DNA of 64,000 bases from Chinchilla lanigera (taxonomy: Eukaryota; Chordata; Mammalia; Rodentia; Chinchillidae). Position 1 is the first letter of the stretch, and each line of letters opens with the position of its first letter. Below are positions 23,296 through 34,206 of the stretch, piece by piece. The translations under genes and the position numbers were made by a program. The stretch spans positions 13,043,626-13,107,625 of the forward strand of contig NW_004955446.1 in assembly GCF_000276665.1 (NCBI RefSeq), read 5' to 3'. The notes beneath the pieces are model-generated. The model made no database searches. It saw nothing but the letters and a program-made list of their open reading frames with translations, and was not told where the DNA came from.

Positions 23296-24308
23296 CTTTC
23301 TGAACGTGGATGATGTCCGGGAAGTTGGCCAGGTGCCCCTGATACAGCGCTAACAGGTCCATGACGGGGTCCAGGTCCTGCCTGGGCTGCTCGGCAAAGA
23401 GCTCGCCGATGGCGTCGTAGGCATCTCCGGTGAAGGCGATGGCCTGGTTCAGGCCCACGGAGAAGGCCTGCTGGTCCAGCTCAAAGGCTTGGCTCAGGCC
23501 GCGGAAGGACTGGCCCACCTTCTGATACTCCTTCTTGAAGCCTGTCACCTGCTTGCGCGCGAACTCGTTGGCTGTGTGGTTGAGCTGCAGAGCGCTATCA
23601 TCCATCTTCTTGGTGAAGCACTTGAAGCCGTCGATCTTGCTCTCCACCTCCTGTAAATCCAGGGCGGCGGCGGGAGGTGTGCTCAGGGTCAGGAAGAAGT
23701 TGGCACCCACCATCTCGTCCTTCTCTGCCTTCCTCTTGCCCTGTTTCCAGGCCTTCTCGTCAGTGCTGCTGGGGCACGTCAGGAAATGTTGGAAAACGTC
23801 GCACTGGGCCAGCACCGGATGGCTGGCCATGTGGTTCATCCACCAGATCAGGCCCTTCCTGCGCTTGGAGATGAAGTCCTCCTCAAAGCGGCCTGTGGCC
23901 TGCTTTTCGGGCAGATGAGGCACCGAGATGACCGGGAACTTCTCCGCCAGGCGCGCGTACAGCCAGTCGAAGTGCTTGTAGCGCCGGTGCACCGGCACCT
24001 GCGTGTGCGTGGGCACCAGCTTGTAGGAGATGTAGCTCTTCATGCCCTTGAACTTGGTCTGCTTGGTGGGGTCGTCGATGGTGCACTGGAACGGGTATGG
24101 GTTCTCCTGCCACTCGGGGCCGTAGGGCCCCAGCACCACGCACAGCTTGTCCCCGTCCTTCACGAAGCCCGACGCCTCGCCCAGCACGAAGGCCTCCCCG
24201 CCGGACTTGACGAAGGTGGAGAAGCGGTTGAGGTTGCGGCTCACGGTGGCCGAGCTCTTGGCCCCGGACGGGGGGTGCTGCGGGGTCGCCGCGCCGCCCC
24301 GCGAGCCC
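23296..24308 (-). CDS. SNX18: SNX18 first coding exon, partial: PX domain and most of the BAR domain
   Basis: Read on the minus strand, this exon encodes 337 complete codons of an SNX9-family sorting nexin, recognisably SNX18. The visible part starts in the Ser/Pro/Gly-rich linker and passes through [18 protein letters not shown]. The PX domain spans roughly fragment residues 71-175 and contains the basic [10 protein letters not shown] phosphoinositide-binding motif and the later [12 protein letters not shown] stretch. The BAR domain then runs to the exon end at DIIHVQK. The last codon is split (phase 1) before a GTAAAG donor at 23295-23290. Established for the family: SNX18 binds PI(4,5)P2-rich membrane, tubulates it through PX-BAR, recruits dynamin and N-WASP through SH3, and acts in endocytosis, endosomal trafficking and autophagosome formation. 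The 5' end is lost in the N gap. Family length is about 620-630 residues and 421 are recoverable here, so roughly 200 N-terminal residues (SH3 and most of the linker) are missing. The GTG at 24242-24244 is an internal Val, not a start. Confidence 0.97.
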
Positions 24309-25235
24309 NNNNNNNNNNNNNNNNNNNNNNNNNNNNNNNNNNNNNNNNNNNNNNNNNNNNNNNNNNNNNNNNNNNNNNNNNNNNNNNNNNNNNNNNNNNN
24401 NNNNNNNNNNNNNNNNNNNNNNNNNNNNNNNNNNNNNNNNNNNNNNNNNNNNNNNNNNNNNNNNNNNNNNNNNNNNNNNNNNNNNNNNNNNNNNNNNNNN
24501 NNNNNNNNNNNNNNNNNNNNNNNNNNNNNNNNNNNNNNNNNNNNNNNNNNNNNNNNNNNNNNNNNNNNNNNNNNNNNNNNNNNNNNNNNNNNNNNNNNNN
24601 NNNNNNNNNNNNNNNNNNNNNNNNNNNNNNNNNNNNNNNNNNNNNNNNNNNNNNNNNNNNNNNNNNNNNNNNNNNNNNNNNNNNNNNNNNNNNNNNNNNN
24701 NNNNNNNNNNNNNNNNNNNNNNNNNNNNNNNNNNNNNNNNNNNNNNNNNNNNNNNNNNNNNNNNNNNNNNNNNNNNNNNNNNNNNNNNNNNNNNNNNNNN
24801 NNNNNNNNNNNNNNNNNNNNNNNNNNNNNNNNNNNNNNNNNNNNNNNNNNNNNNNNNNNNNNNNNNNNNNNNNNNNNNNNNNNNNNNNNNNNNNNNNNNN
24901 NNNNNNNNNNNNNNNNNNNNNNNNNNNNNNNNNNNNNNNNNNNNNNNNNNNNNNNNNNNNNNNNNNNNNNNNNNNNNNNNNNNNNNNNNNNNNNNNNNNN
25001 NNNNNNNNNNNNNNNNNNNNNNNNNNNNNNNNNNNNNNNNNNNNNNNNNNNNNNNNNNNNNNNNNNNNNNNNNNNNNNNNNNNNNNNNNNNNNNNNNNNN
25101 NNNNNNNNNNNNNNNNNNNNNNNNNNNNNNNNNNNNNNNNNNNNNNNNNNNNNNNNNNNNNNNNNNNNNNNNNNNNNNNNNNNNNNNNNNNNNNNNNNNN
25201 NNNNNNNNNNNNNNNNNNNNNNNNNNNNNNNNNNN
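24309..25235. other. Assembly gap (927 Ns) over the SNX18 5' end
   Basis: An unbroken run of N. The left edge is inside SNX18 exon 1. The missing about 200 codons need about 600 bases, so if the gap size is real the remaining about 300 bases would hold the 5' UTR and core promoter. High GC content on the left side explains why sequencing failed here. Open frames crossing the gap are artefacts. Confidence 0.99.
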
Positions 25236-25560
25236 CTGTTCAGAAGTGAATTAATTATCTGGGGAACTGTCAGGCTTTTAAATTTCCGAGGAAGTTAGTA
25301 TTTGCGTGCCTAATAAACGTTCGCACTCTGAGCGCTCAGTGAATGCTTCTAGAATGGCTGAACCGCGCAGGTAGGGCAGGCTTCTGCGGAGATGAGCCCC
25401 TCCACCCAGGAGCATGCCCCGGTCGGTGGGCTGCCGCCGAGGCCGCACCTACCTGCCCTCGCCCTCGCCCTCGCGGAAGCTTTTGGGCAAGGAAGGCGCA
25501 AGATTGGCAAGAGCAAAGCGAGGGCGAGCGACGCCGATGTGTCTGACGAAATAAGAGGCA
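25236..25560 (-). promoter_or_regulatory. SNX18: CpG-rich flank just upstream of SNX18 (probable CpG-island edge)
   Basis: The first about 100 bases after the gap are AT-rich. From about 25330 to 25550 the sequence becomes rich in CpG, with a triple GCCCTC repeat at 25455-25472 and a matching GCGAGGGCG inverted partner at 25519-25527. Its position immediately 5' of the gene in minus-strand orientation suits a CpG-island promoter shore. The transcription start itself is probably hidden in the gap. No TATA box is evident. The open frames seen here on both strands are GC-driven and not supported. Confidence 0.45.
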
Positions 25561-25649
25561 AAGGGTGGTGTGGAGAGTTCCCAACACTGTAGATGTGGGC
25601 AGAGATTTTAGCCTTTTGCACGTCCCTGCTGTCCAGGGCGTATGCAGTG

Positions 25650-25795
25650 CGGTGAATAAAAGCTCAGGCTTCGCAGCCAGGCTTCCCCGTTCCAACCTGT
25701 GTTCTGACACGAAGCAGCTGTATGACCTCGAGCAAGTCATGTTGTACTCACCTCCAAGGGTTGTTGTGGGGATTCAGTCATAACCTAATCCCTAC
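25650..25795 (+). repeat. MIR relic
   Basis: AAGCTCAGGCTTCGCAGCCA … CAGCTGTATGACCTCGAGCA … TTGTTGTGGGGATTCAGTCA follows MIR from its 5' part through the core. Confidence 0.72.
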
Positions 25796-26685
25796 CGTAC
25801 AGATGGGGAAAATAAAACATTAATGTACGACAGGCATCCTGCCTGGTAAGCACAGTACACATGTTTGCTTTTGCTATTATTTAGGAAAGCAAAATCCCTG
25901 GCTTCTTTCATAAAGAGAATAAAGGTCCTAAAATGACAATTGCAGGGCGCACGCGCCAGGGAAGGTCCAGGCTTCTCGTCCCAGCTCCTCATCTGAAGTC
26001 AGCACCGGTCACTTTCCAGGTCATCTCTACGTCTCACTAAAATTATATTATTTCTCAGGTAGCTAGATAAAAAAAATCGCTTCTTGAAATATTAATCAAC
26101 TTCAGTCTCCTATAGTTGCCTTGTTTCGTGTCTTCTTTTCCTTCGGTGTATAATTTGCCCAAGGCTTTTCCTTCTTAATATTCCCTCTTACTAAGTCTAG
26201 CCTAATTATTCCTTTGAAGACAACTCTAATTGGCCCTCAGCATTCATATGTTATTAATTTCAGCCTGTCCCTTGACCCCTTCAAGCAAATCTGGGAAACA
26301 AGCCAGAAAAATACACCATTCTTGTAAGACTGGTGGTTTCGTAAACATCCTGCACAAAAACCACTACCTTGCATACCAGAATTACTCCCACAGTGGGTAT
26401 CCCAAAGCAATGCAAAACCTTAATTCAATTCAGTAGGCAAATTCTGAATTACAGCATTCTCACCTGAAACCTGAGCATGACTATTCTCACTGTAAGCAAT
26501 AGGCATCATTGAATTTCAATGTTAACATTTTATGCAGGCAAAAACATGAAGTAAACAGTCACTAAAAGTCTATCGAATACAATTTATTTTATTCGTGAGA
26601 AGTTAAGCAAGAATAAAATAAACATGTAGTTTCACCTATTGATAATTATCTTTTAGACTGAAGAGTTAATTACAACAAGCCAGGC
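25796..26685. other. Intergenic DNA with no recognised element
   Basis: AT-rich, no repeat family named and no coding similarity. Confidence 0.4.
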
Positions 26686-26689
26686 ACAT

Positions 26690-27180
26690 TTCTGCCTCAC
26701 ATTTTGCTTTTGCTGTTTTGTCCGCCTGAAACCTTCTTCCCCACGGATATACCATGCTGCTCCTCCCCCTCCTCAAAATCATCCGGCTTCCCCAAGCCTC
26801 CTTCCTTCTGTCTTGGAGAACGTAGAAGGTGGAAGGATCATGGATACTTGGGTCCCTGAGTCACTAACCTCAATCACATTTTGTGAGACAAAAATCCTAT
26901 GTTGGGCTGAGCCCTTGCAATTGCAGGGTTTGTTTGTTAAGAGAGCTAGCATTCATTATCCTGACTGACACAGTCTCCCTGCCTCCATCCTGCCTTCTAT
27001 AGCCTAGTTTCACTTTTCTTTGTAGCACTTCCTACCTAACATAAACACCTCTGAACATTAATTACCATGCCCTGTTAGAATTCAGGGCAACGAGTTTGTT
27101 CTGGCACCAAGGATAGAGCAATGAACAAAAGGGACATGGTAGGCAACCAGTAAATATTTGCTCAATGAATAAATGAGAAA
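26690..27180 (+). repeat. L2 LINE relic (3' end) interrupted by LTR-like sequence
   Basis: TTTGTCCGCCTGAAACCTTC … CATCCGGCTTCCCCAAGCCT … and the terminal AACCAGTAAATATTTGCTCAATGAATAAA-like block (27148-27177) are L2 3' landmarks. The middle at about 26826-26985 does not belong. Confidence 0.6.
26826..26985 (+). mobile_element. Partial MaLR-like LTR inside the L2
   Basis: CTTGGGTCCCTGAGTCACTA … CTATGTTGGGCTGAGCCCTT … GGGTTTGTTTGTTAAGAGAG is the 3' part of an MLT-type LTR. The ends are not defined. Confidence 0.45.
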
Positions 27181-27959
27181 ATGCCTACTTATTTCCTCCT
27201 CCGATGATGTCAGCTCTCAGAAGTGGCTCTTACTGTATCTGGGTCTCTTGGGCTGGCTCCTTCTGCTGCCACCTTTAACTGTTTCTGAGGGTAACTAAGT
27301 AACTCTGCTCTTCAAACCAACAACCTTAGAGCTGAATCAATCACCTGAAACACCACTGCAGATTTTCTGTGATTGCTACTAATTTCACCGTTGCTGAGTG
27401 GGTCTTTATTTTTACAATAACTGTTATTTCTACTTGAAAACCATTCGTATAATGTGTCAAGCATCATACAAATGTGCACATATGACTTTAAACACAGTTT
27501 CACCCTCATTGTGTTATATCCTGCTGTGTTTTCACAGCAGCTTTCCCATGCGCAGAGAAGACACTGTCATCGCTGTTGTCAAAGATAGGACACCCAGCTC
27601 CAGAGGGGCTGTCTGCTGAGGTCACACCAGGGAGTGACCCAGAAGCTCCTCAGCTGCCCTGAGAACTTTCATCCACTGAGTCATAGGTCTGCACCCTGCA
27701 GGTCTCTGAATAACTGTCCTTATTAAAGAACATTGCCCACTTCCTAGAAACTTAGTAGTTAAAGCTTAATGGGAGGTCTAGATTTAAGAACAGTGCTGTG
27801 TCTGAAATAAAGGCTACTATGTCCTGGGGCTGCCTTGGGTAAGCCTGGGCTTTGAACTGCACGAAGGCAGGAGGATTTTACCTGCTTTGTTCACTACTAT
27901 ATATACTCAGCATTCTAAATTAAATATTTACTGAATGAGCAAGTGATAGATGAAGCTTT

Positions 27960-28075
27960 CCAAACCTTGGTCTACAAAAATGGGACTAATAATCCACCTC
28001 GTGGGGTCATGTTGGGATTTAATGAAGTGGTACATTCACATGGTATTGTAGAGTGCTCAAGTGAAAAGTAATTTT
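27960..28075 (+). repeat. MIR relic
   Basis: AAACCTTGGTCTACAAAAAT … GGTCATGTTGGGATTTAATG … GTAGAGTGCTCAAGTG matches the MIR 3' half. Confidence 0.6.
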
Positions 28076-28413
28076 AGTATAACTAAAAGCATAGTCCAGT
28101 TCTTAATTAAAATCATATTTACAAATTCTGTGATTCATTCTTAAGGTGAATTTTTGAGGTATTAATGTGGATGAATGTTCATATTTGGATTCTGTGATTT
28201 TACCTTCCTCAGCAGTAGTATTTATAGTTTAGAATATACAAGTACCTAAAAGATACCCAGCAATTTTGAACAAATCTCTCATTTTCCTTTGATGGAGCTC
28301 CTTTATACACATTTCTGGTTTCTGCTTCAAAATCAAAATCAGGACCTGACTCAATATTTATTACCTGACAGCTCGCTTCATAAATTATCCTCTTTCTTCA
28401 AAACATGCTTTCA

Positions 28414-28492
28414 GGGGCTGGGGATTTAGCTCAGCGGCAAAGCGCCTGCCTGGCAAGTGCAAGGTCGTGAGTTCGGTTCCCGGTACCGGAGA
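28414..28492 (+). mobile_element. Very young ID-like SINE
   Basis: GGGGCTGGGGATTTAGCTCA with a complete tRNA-like body and B box GAGTTCGGTTCCC, ending CCGGTACCGGAG. Perfect 15-bp duplication AAAACATGCTTTCAG at 28400-28414 and 28493-28507, sharing one base with the element. The body differs from the copy at 60319 at only two visible positions. Confidence 0.96.
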
Positions 28493-28818
28493 AAAACATG
28501 CTTTCAGTAACAACTCAGCTATTGACTGATGAGAGTTGTGGGACTACTCATCCCTATCTCTCCAGGGTGAACCGGTCCCGAGCACGAGGTGCCTGTGGAT
28601 GATTAAGAAAAGTAGAAGAAAAAGAGAGGCAAGCAAAACAAGAGAGACAGTATTCTGAGACCAGGGGGCTTACAGCCTCTCAGACTGCTCTCCAATACCA
28701 ATTTCCATCACCATTATTGAGCGAGAACCAAGGGCTTAGCTAGTACAAATGGGCAGATACCAAACGTTTTAGCAAGGATAGTTAAAGGATTACCCTTCCC
28801 CACATGAGATCCAAAACA

Positions 28819-28905
28819 GGCCTATAATCCCAGCACTCAGGACACGCCTGTAATCCCAGCACCTAAGAGGCTGAGACAGGAGGATGGTAAACTCAAGGTT
28901 AAACA
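28819..28905 (+). mobile_element. B1-like SINE fragment with internal duplication
   Basis: CCTATAATCCCAGCACTCAG is repeated about 25 bases later as CCTGTAATCCCAGCACCTAA, followed by GAGGCTGAGACAGGAGGA. The 3' part is missing. Confidence 0.75.
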
Positions 28906-28909
28906 AATC

Positions 28910-29954
28910 ATTGTGTCCTCAATGCATTCTAATCAAAGAATGTCCTTCTCCACAGAGTGTTCTTGCAGATATGTTTCCTCATTTGCTGTTTAAATCTCAT
29001 CTTGAATTGTGGCCTCCGTGTTTCTTCCCATGATCAGTATGTCCACATTTTCATAGTTTGTTTATAAGGCAATATTCCTCAGTGCTTTGTACAAGTCACA
29101 CATTGTTGAGTCAAAGCCTGAATCTGGCCTAATGTTTGCCTTGATCAGAATTTAAAATACAAGTTTTCCCTTAGAATGATTTGACTTACAATTTTTCATT
29201 TGTCCAAAAATCATATGCATTCAGTCAGAACCATGCTTTGAATTTTGAATTTCATCTTTTCTAATGTGTGGTCTGATACTATTTTGTAATACTAGGAGCA
29301 GGGAGCTGCTGCTACTACTCAGCCATGCAATCATGAGGAGCAAAAGCTTATACTGTACTCTGCAGAGTGCTGTGTTGTGATGTTCCATAAGGTGTGTTAA
29401 ATGTAATTTCAACTTACATTTCTCATTCACAATGACACATATAACTCACAATGAGTGGATCAGGTGAAACCCGTTGTAAACTGAGGAGCAACTGTTGAGG
29501 AACAATCTGTGCTGTAGATTTCTCATTCAAAAATAACTTTTCTGACTTCTCTTGGAAAAAATATCAAGTGTAGTCACACCAAGCCAGTGTTTCTGCATAG
29601 CATACTTTTTCCTTTTTTTAAACAGGGCATGTCCATCACAGTCCCTTCTGTTCTTCAGTGTCATACCCAAGGCCACCTTCTATTCTTACCCCTATAAGCA
29701 TTGAATAGTTTGTCCTTCATAGTTCTTCCAAGGCAAGAACAGTCAGCCTTATAACATCACCAAGGTCATTTCACGTCCCTTCTGACACAGCCCTCTTCTG
29801 TACTCTGCATTCCTGTTCAGATATTTTCTGGGCACTGCACACAGAATATCTGCCCTTTTTCCCACTGAATGAGTAGCCATCAGCATATAAAAACATCTGG
29901 TTCCTCCTTCAAGGAACTGGTAAGTAAATTTGATGTGGATACCATACCCTATGA
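28910..29954. other. Intergenic DNA with no recognised element
   Basis: AT-rich. Short frames only. Confidence 0.4.
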
Positions 29955-30115
29955 CAGTGATGGTGAACCTTTCAGAGACCAAGTACTCAAACTACAACCC
30001 AAAGCCCACTTATTTATCCCAAAGTTCCAACACTGCAACTAAACCTGAATACTGAGGTTTTAGTTTTGAAAAAAAATCTCCTACCTTAACATCTTTCATC
30101 TTAAAAGCACAGTAA
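29955..30115 (+). mobile_element. Possible hAT-type element, left part
   Basis: ACAGTGATGGTGAACCTTTC … CCCACTTATTTATCCCAAAG … CTGAATACTGAGGTTTTAGT resembles a dispersed mammalian hAT-like repeat. I could not find its right terminus. Confidence 0.4.
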
Positions 30116-30710
30116 CAGAGTTTTCATCAATACAAACCACGTTTTATTGAAAGGTAGAAGTTTGCATTCTGCATGCTTTTTTGCACAATTAATGTGATCT
30201 TTGCTGTTGTATGCATGCTGATAATTTGTGTACATGAGAAGAAGAAGGCAAATCCAGTTTTGGATTGAGGAGCCTACAGTACACCAGGCGACCGTGTGCA
30301 CTAGGCAGTTGCACAGAAGCTGGAGCTGATGGCTGAGATGTGGAATGCACCTTGGAGTTAGAAGTCACAGTCCGCAGCCAGTAACTGAAGCCCTGTGAGG
30401 TGGGAAGTTACCAGAGAATGAGTGTGCATAGGGCCGACACCAGAAACTCCCTTTTTTAAAAAAAATTATTTTTAAAGAGACTAGAATGAAGACAAAATAA
30501 CAAAAACAAAGGCAAAACAAAACAACACAAAAACAATACAGAATCAAGATGACAGGAAATCAACAATGGTTGTTGTATTACATATTGTTATCTTCAAAAT
30601 AGTTGCCTGGATTACCAGACATAGGCATGCAAGATTAATCAGACAATTAAATATTAACTGTTCCTTTCAATAAACCAATAGAAATTAGTAGTACAATTAT
30701 CTTAGTTATC
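30116..30710. other. Intergenic DNA with no recognised element
   Basis: No repeat or coding similarity seen; A/C-rich stretch at about 30480-30545. Confidence 0.4.
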
Positions 30711-30732
30711 ATATATATGTGTGTGTGTGTGT

Positions 30733-30773
<41 letters not shown>
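30711..30773 (+). repeat. Compound TG/TA dinucleotide microsatellite
   Basis: An ATATATATGT lead, (TG)n from about 30718 to 30738, then (TA)17 or so to 30773. Prone to length change and to hairpin formation in the TA part. Confidence 0.97.
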
Positions 30774-30776
<3 letters not shown>

Positions 30777-31860
30777 CCCTTCTTTCTTTTCTCTTTTCCC
30801 TCATCCCAGCTGTTCTTTCCTTTTGAGCAGTTTCTTTCCCTTTCACAGTATCTATTGTACCTTTCAGATTTTATTTACTCATTCAAGTTCTTACACTAGG
30901 GAGACAATACGATGCTTACACATGAGGATCTGATTTATTGCACTGCTGAGATGGTCTTTCATTGCATCCCAGAAACTCCCTCTTATTTCCCTTTTTTCTC
31001 CATATGCCAGGAAGGGAGGGGCTAGATAAAAAAAGAGGAAATTTAGAAGAGTGATTTCTTACTATAGAAAACAAAAACTGCCGCTTTCACAGCACAATAA
31101 TTAACATAGAAGCCATCAGTGACCTCAAGAGGTGTGGAGATTTTTCCTCACCAACAAGCAATCAGTTAATTATGCTGCAGCAGATCACAGCCGGATGTCC
31201 TCTAATTCAATTATGTTCTGACACTACCTACCCGTAGTTAGCATCAGATCCCACAGCTGGAGGACTCAGTCCTAAGACCGCCCCACAGTGCAGAAGATAT
31301 CCACAAGCCCCAGGGTGTGACTGTGCTTCCAAGAAGCTATAAATCAAGATAAGCATAATTCCCTCCTTGCTAGGTCATCTCACAGAACTTAGGGAATTCA
31401 GGGAAACACTGATGTTCGCTGTTTTGTTACAAAGGATACAGATGAAGAGAAGCACAAAGCAAGGCAGAGGAGGCTGGAGGACGGCCTACCATGTCCTCTC
31501 TAGCTCACTACCCTCCAGAGACCTCTGTGTTAGTGCTCAGAAGCTCTCTGACCTACTTTTGTGGGGTTTTATGGGTGCTTTGTCTCTGGATGGGATCTAA
31601 GGTGTTCCCCTGCAAAAAGGAGATGGAAACCTCAACTGATCTCCCCTATGGAGTAGTTTGTCAACTCGTCACAGGAAATCATTTCAGGACACATCTGTGA
31701 GAGGCAGAGGCAGATGGATATACACACAATAAAAGAGAAATACACTCATAGGAGGGTAGGAGCTCTAGGATGAGGCACATTATGGTCTGGGATTGAGAAT
31801 CACTTATGTGGTGATTCTTGAGGATATCTTGAGGATATCCTCCAGACAGATGATCTAGGA
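30774..31860. other. Intergenic DNA with no recognised element
   Basis: Begins with a pyrimidine-rich stretch (to about 30840). The remainder is unassigned. Near 31817-31842 the short unit TTGAGGATATC is repeated in tandem. Confidence 0.4.
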
Positions 31861-32435
31861 CATGAGTATCCAACCTTTTGACTTGCCTGGCCTATGCTTT
31901 GCTTCCCCTGAATGAAAAGGGCTGTCTTCGGTTGCACACAAAATACACAATATAATTAATGTGTATGTTACAAAACTTCATTTTTTAGTAATTTTTGTCA
32001 GGGCATTTTAAAAGGAGGGTGACATAAACATAAAACTGGTGAGATATTTGATCTTGTTTCTGTGAAGTTCATGAAGGAATATCTGTTTCAATGAAAGAGG
32101 TTACCCAATTTTAGTAATTAAATGAGAAAATTTACATGTGAATTTTGTAACGATAAGTGCAGGCAGGGTGAAATGCTATTATCCATACTTGCAGGAGGCC
32201 TTTGATGGGACTGTGTGGTGGGCGTGGAAGGGAGAGTTAGCACTATGCTGTGTCCTCCTCTCCATGACAGTGTTCCTTTGTCACCTATAGTCTCTGCTTA
32301 AGCCCCACATAATTAGGTCGTGAAAAATATTGCTAAAACACCATGTAATCATGTACAGGTTTAGAACCTTGCGCACTCACGTTCTAGCTGTCGTGAACCA
32401 CATGCTGCCTATGCACCACTGGCTGGACACGTCTG
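31861..32435 (+). mobile_element. Non-autonomous hAT DNA transposon with terminal repeats and 8-bp duplication
   Basis: Left end CATGAGTATCCAACC; the reverse complement of the right end is CAGACGTGTCCAGCC, matching at most of 15 positions. The 8-bp target duplication ATCTAGGA is perfect at 31853-31860 and 32436-32443, the size expected for hAT. The interior has no transposase frame. Length 575 bp. Confidence 0.82.
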
Positions 32436-32443
32436 ATCTAGGA

Positions 32444-33227
32444 CGTATATTTCTAGTGTCTGTCAGATTACCCATTAGTTAGCTAGGTTAAAATGCAGCC
32501 ATTCACCTAGAATTATGGTACTTCATAACTCTTTCCTTGAGGATGGAGGTCTGAAGAAGTCATAGATTTATAGTTTTGGAATCAAAGCACAGGCTCAATT
32601 TACAGACCTTTTGAAGTTTTAGAATTCGTAGGAGAATTTAGGAGTAAGAAGACAAGACAAGGGTAAAAAAGGCATTGCAACCTTAAGTAGCTCTGTGTCT
32701 TGAAGCTGCAGGATTTTTAAAAGTACATTTTAAAAATTTTAATTTCATTATCTTTGTCCAGCTTTTCTGTATTTGTGTATTCTATCTCAGCTTCATTCCA
32801 TAGGTGTAATTGATTAAACCTCTGGTGATCAGTTTGACTTGTAGCCCTTCTCCCCTCCCCAGAGTTGAGGGAATAGAAGTGAAAGTTCAACCCTCTAATC
32901 CTGCCCTGGTCTTCCCTGTAACCAGCCCCCACCCTGAGCTACGTAAAGGACTGCCAGCTATCAACCCACTTCCAAGTATAGAAAAATGACACTTATCACT
33001 TTGAAGATTGCAAGGATTTTCAAGGTTATATGGCCAGAAAGTGGAAGATGACCAAATACATATTTTCCAGTATTATACTTGGGAACTAAAAGAAGAGAGA
33101 ATGTCAAGGAAGAGAAAAACGTGGTCATATCAGGAAAAGGTGAAGGCGTTTATTTGGGGTTAGCAAAAGTTCATTCAGTAGGCTGATGGTGTCTAGACTC
33201 TGCTGGCTGACCCCAGATTTGCTACTT
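32444..33227. other. Intergenic DNA with no recognised element
   Basis: AT-rich, no coding similarity. Confidence 0.4.
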
Positions 33228-33245
33228 GCTGGGTGTTCCTTTTCT

Positions 33246-33383
33246 TTTTGAGACAGCATCTTGATACATCATTCGGGCTGGCCTTGAAACTGCTTATGTA
33301 GCCTAGGCTGGCCTCAAGCTCATGGCAAGCCTCCTACCTCAGCCTCCTGAGTGCTGGGATTACAGGCATCTACCACCATGCCA
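33246..33383 (-). mobile_element. B1-like SINE
   Basis: The reverse body reads TTTTTGAGACAGCATCTTGA … GCTGGCCTTGAAACTGC … TGAGTGCTGGGATTACAGGC. The target duplication GCTGGGTKTTCCTTTTCT is at about 33228-33245 and 33384-33401. Confidence 0.92.
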
Positions 33384-33469
33384 GCTGGGTTTTCCTTTTC
33401 TGATAATTATGTTAGCACACAATAACTCTCTCAGGGTGGAAATTTCCACCTTTACTGCTGCCAGTCCCT

Positions 33470-33955
33470 CAACTCCTACTGGAATCCTGAATTAGCCCCT
33501 TTCTCCTTCTGTTCTGCCACCTGAGTTTAGTCTGCATTTCTTACAGTAATGGATTATTGCAAATGCCTGGTATTATTTATTTTTTGCATAGGCTACACTG
33601 CTTTTTCCAGTGTTATCTCAACAGCATTCATGCTTGTCGAGATTTGGTCCTTTTAAATATGCTCTTTCCTCCGCCTAGAGTACCCTATTCACTTCCTCTG
33701 CTAGGGAAAGTCATCTTCCATACCGTGTTCCCCTTCTCCCCGGAATTTGCTCTCAGAAACCCTACAGAGCATTTTATCCCATCCCCGCGTCCTCCCTCCC
33801 TTTCCTTCATACCTGTTTTGTGGCATCCATCCCTGTGTTACAAGAACTTATTACCTGTCTATAAGGCTGCTTCTATTTACATGGCTTTCAAGTGTGAAAG
33901 GCCTAGGAGTTTGAAGGGAGAGATTTTAAAGACTAAGAAGATCCTTAGTTCTTAG
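33470..33955 (+). repeat. Probable L2 LINE relic
   Basis: ATGCTCTTTCCTCCGCCTAG … TCTGCTAGGGAAAGTCATCT … CTTTCCTTCATACCTGTTTT … ACAAGAACTTATTACCTGTC resembles the L2 3' region. A 132-codon open frame crosses it, but its product has no domain and is composed of L2-type non-coding sequence. Confidence 0.5.
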
Positions 33956-34206
33956 CCTGTACTCTCTATGGGGTAGGGAGGTACTTAAATATTTTATGTT
34001 GGAACAATCATATATACATTAGTATAATAAATGGGCATAGTACTGATGTGGCTATTAGGCAAATTGGGGGAAAGATTGGAAGAAATATTTGGGGATAAAT
34101 TTGGTGAGTTTTCAGATGTGCAAGTAGAAAAATCTTCGGTTCTCATCTTTTAGTTCAAAAAAGAAGAAAAAGTAGTTCGTGAAGTTAGAATGTGGAAAGC
34201 CAGGTA

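Noticed and set aside
23535..24143. Several antisense or shifted open frames inside SNX18 exon 1
   Set aside because: High GC content removes chance stops. Only the minus-strand SNX18 frame shows a conserved protein.
24242..24244. GTG as a start codon for a 335-residue SNX18 product
   Set aside because: The frame is open upstream to the gap and encodes linker residues. Nuclear mammalian genes rarely start at GTG, and it corresponds to an internal Val.
23786..25249. Very long plus-strand open frames through the N gap (also 24147-25298)
   Set aside because: Most of their length is unknown sequence, and the visible parts are antisense shadows of GC-rich SNX18 exon 1.
25336..25740. 134-codon minus-strand frame upstream of SNX18
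   Set aside because: It runs through CpG-rich flank and into a MIR, and composition alone explains it.
28414..28492. A tRNA gene (intact A and B boxes)
   Set aside because: The body, A-rich tail and target duplication identify an ID SINE, and no complete cloverleaf with acceptor stem is present.
30711..30773. TG/TA tract as a cruciform-forming regulatory site
   Set aside because: It is an ordinary compound microsatellite with no supporting context.
33557..33955. 132-codon plus-strand frame
   Set aside because: It lies in L2-like sequence, has no domain and no splice or Kozak support.
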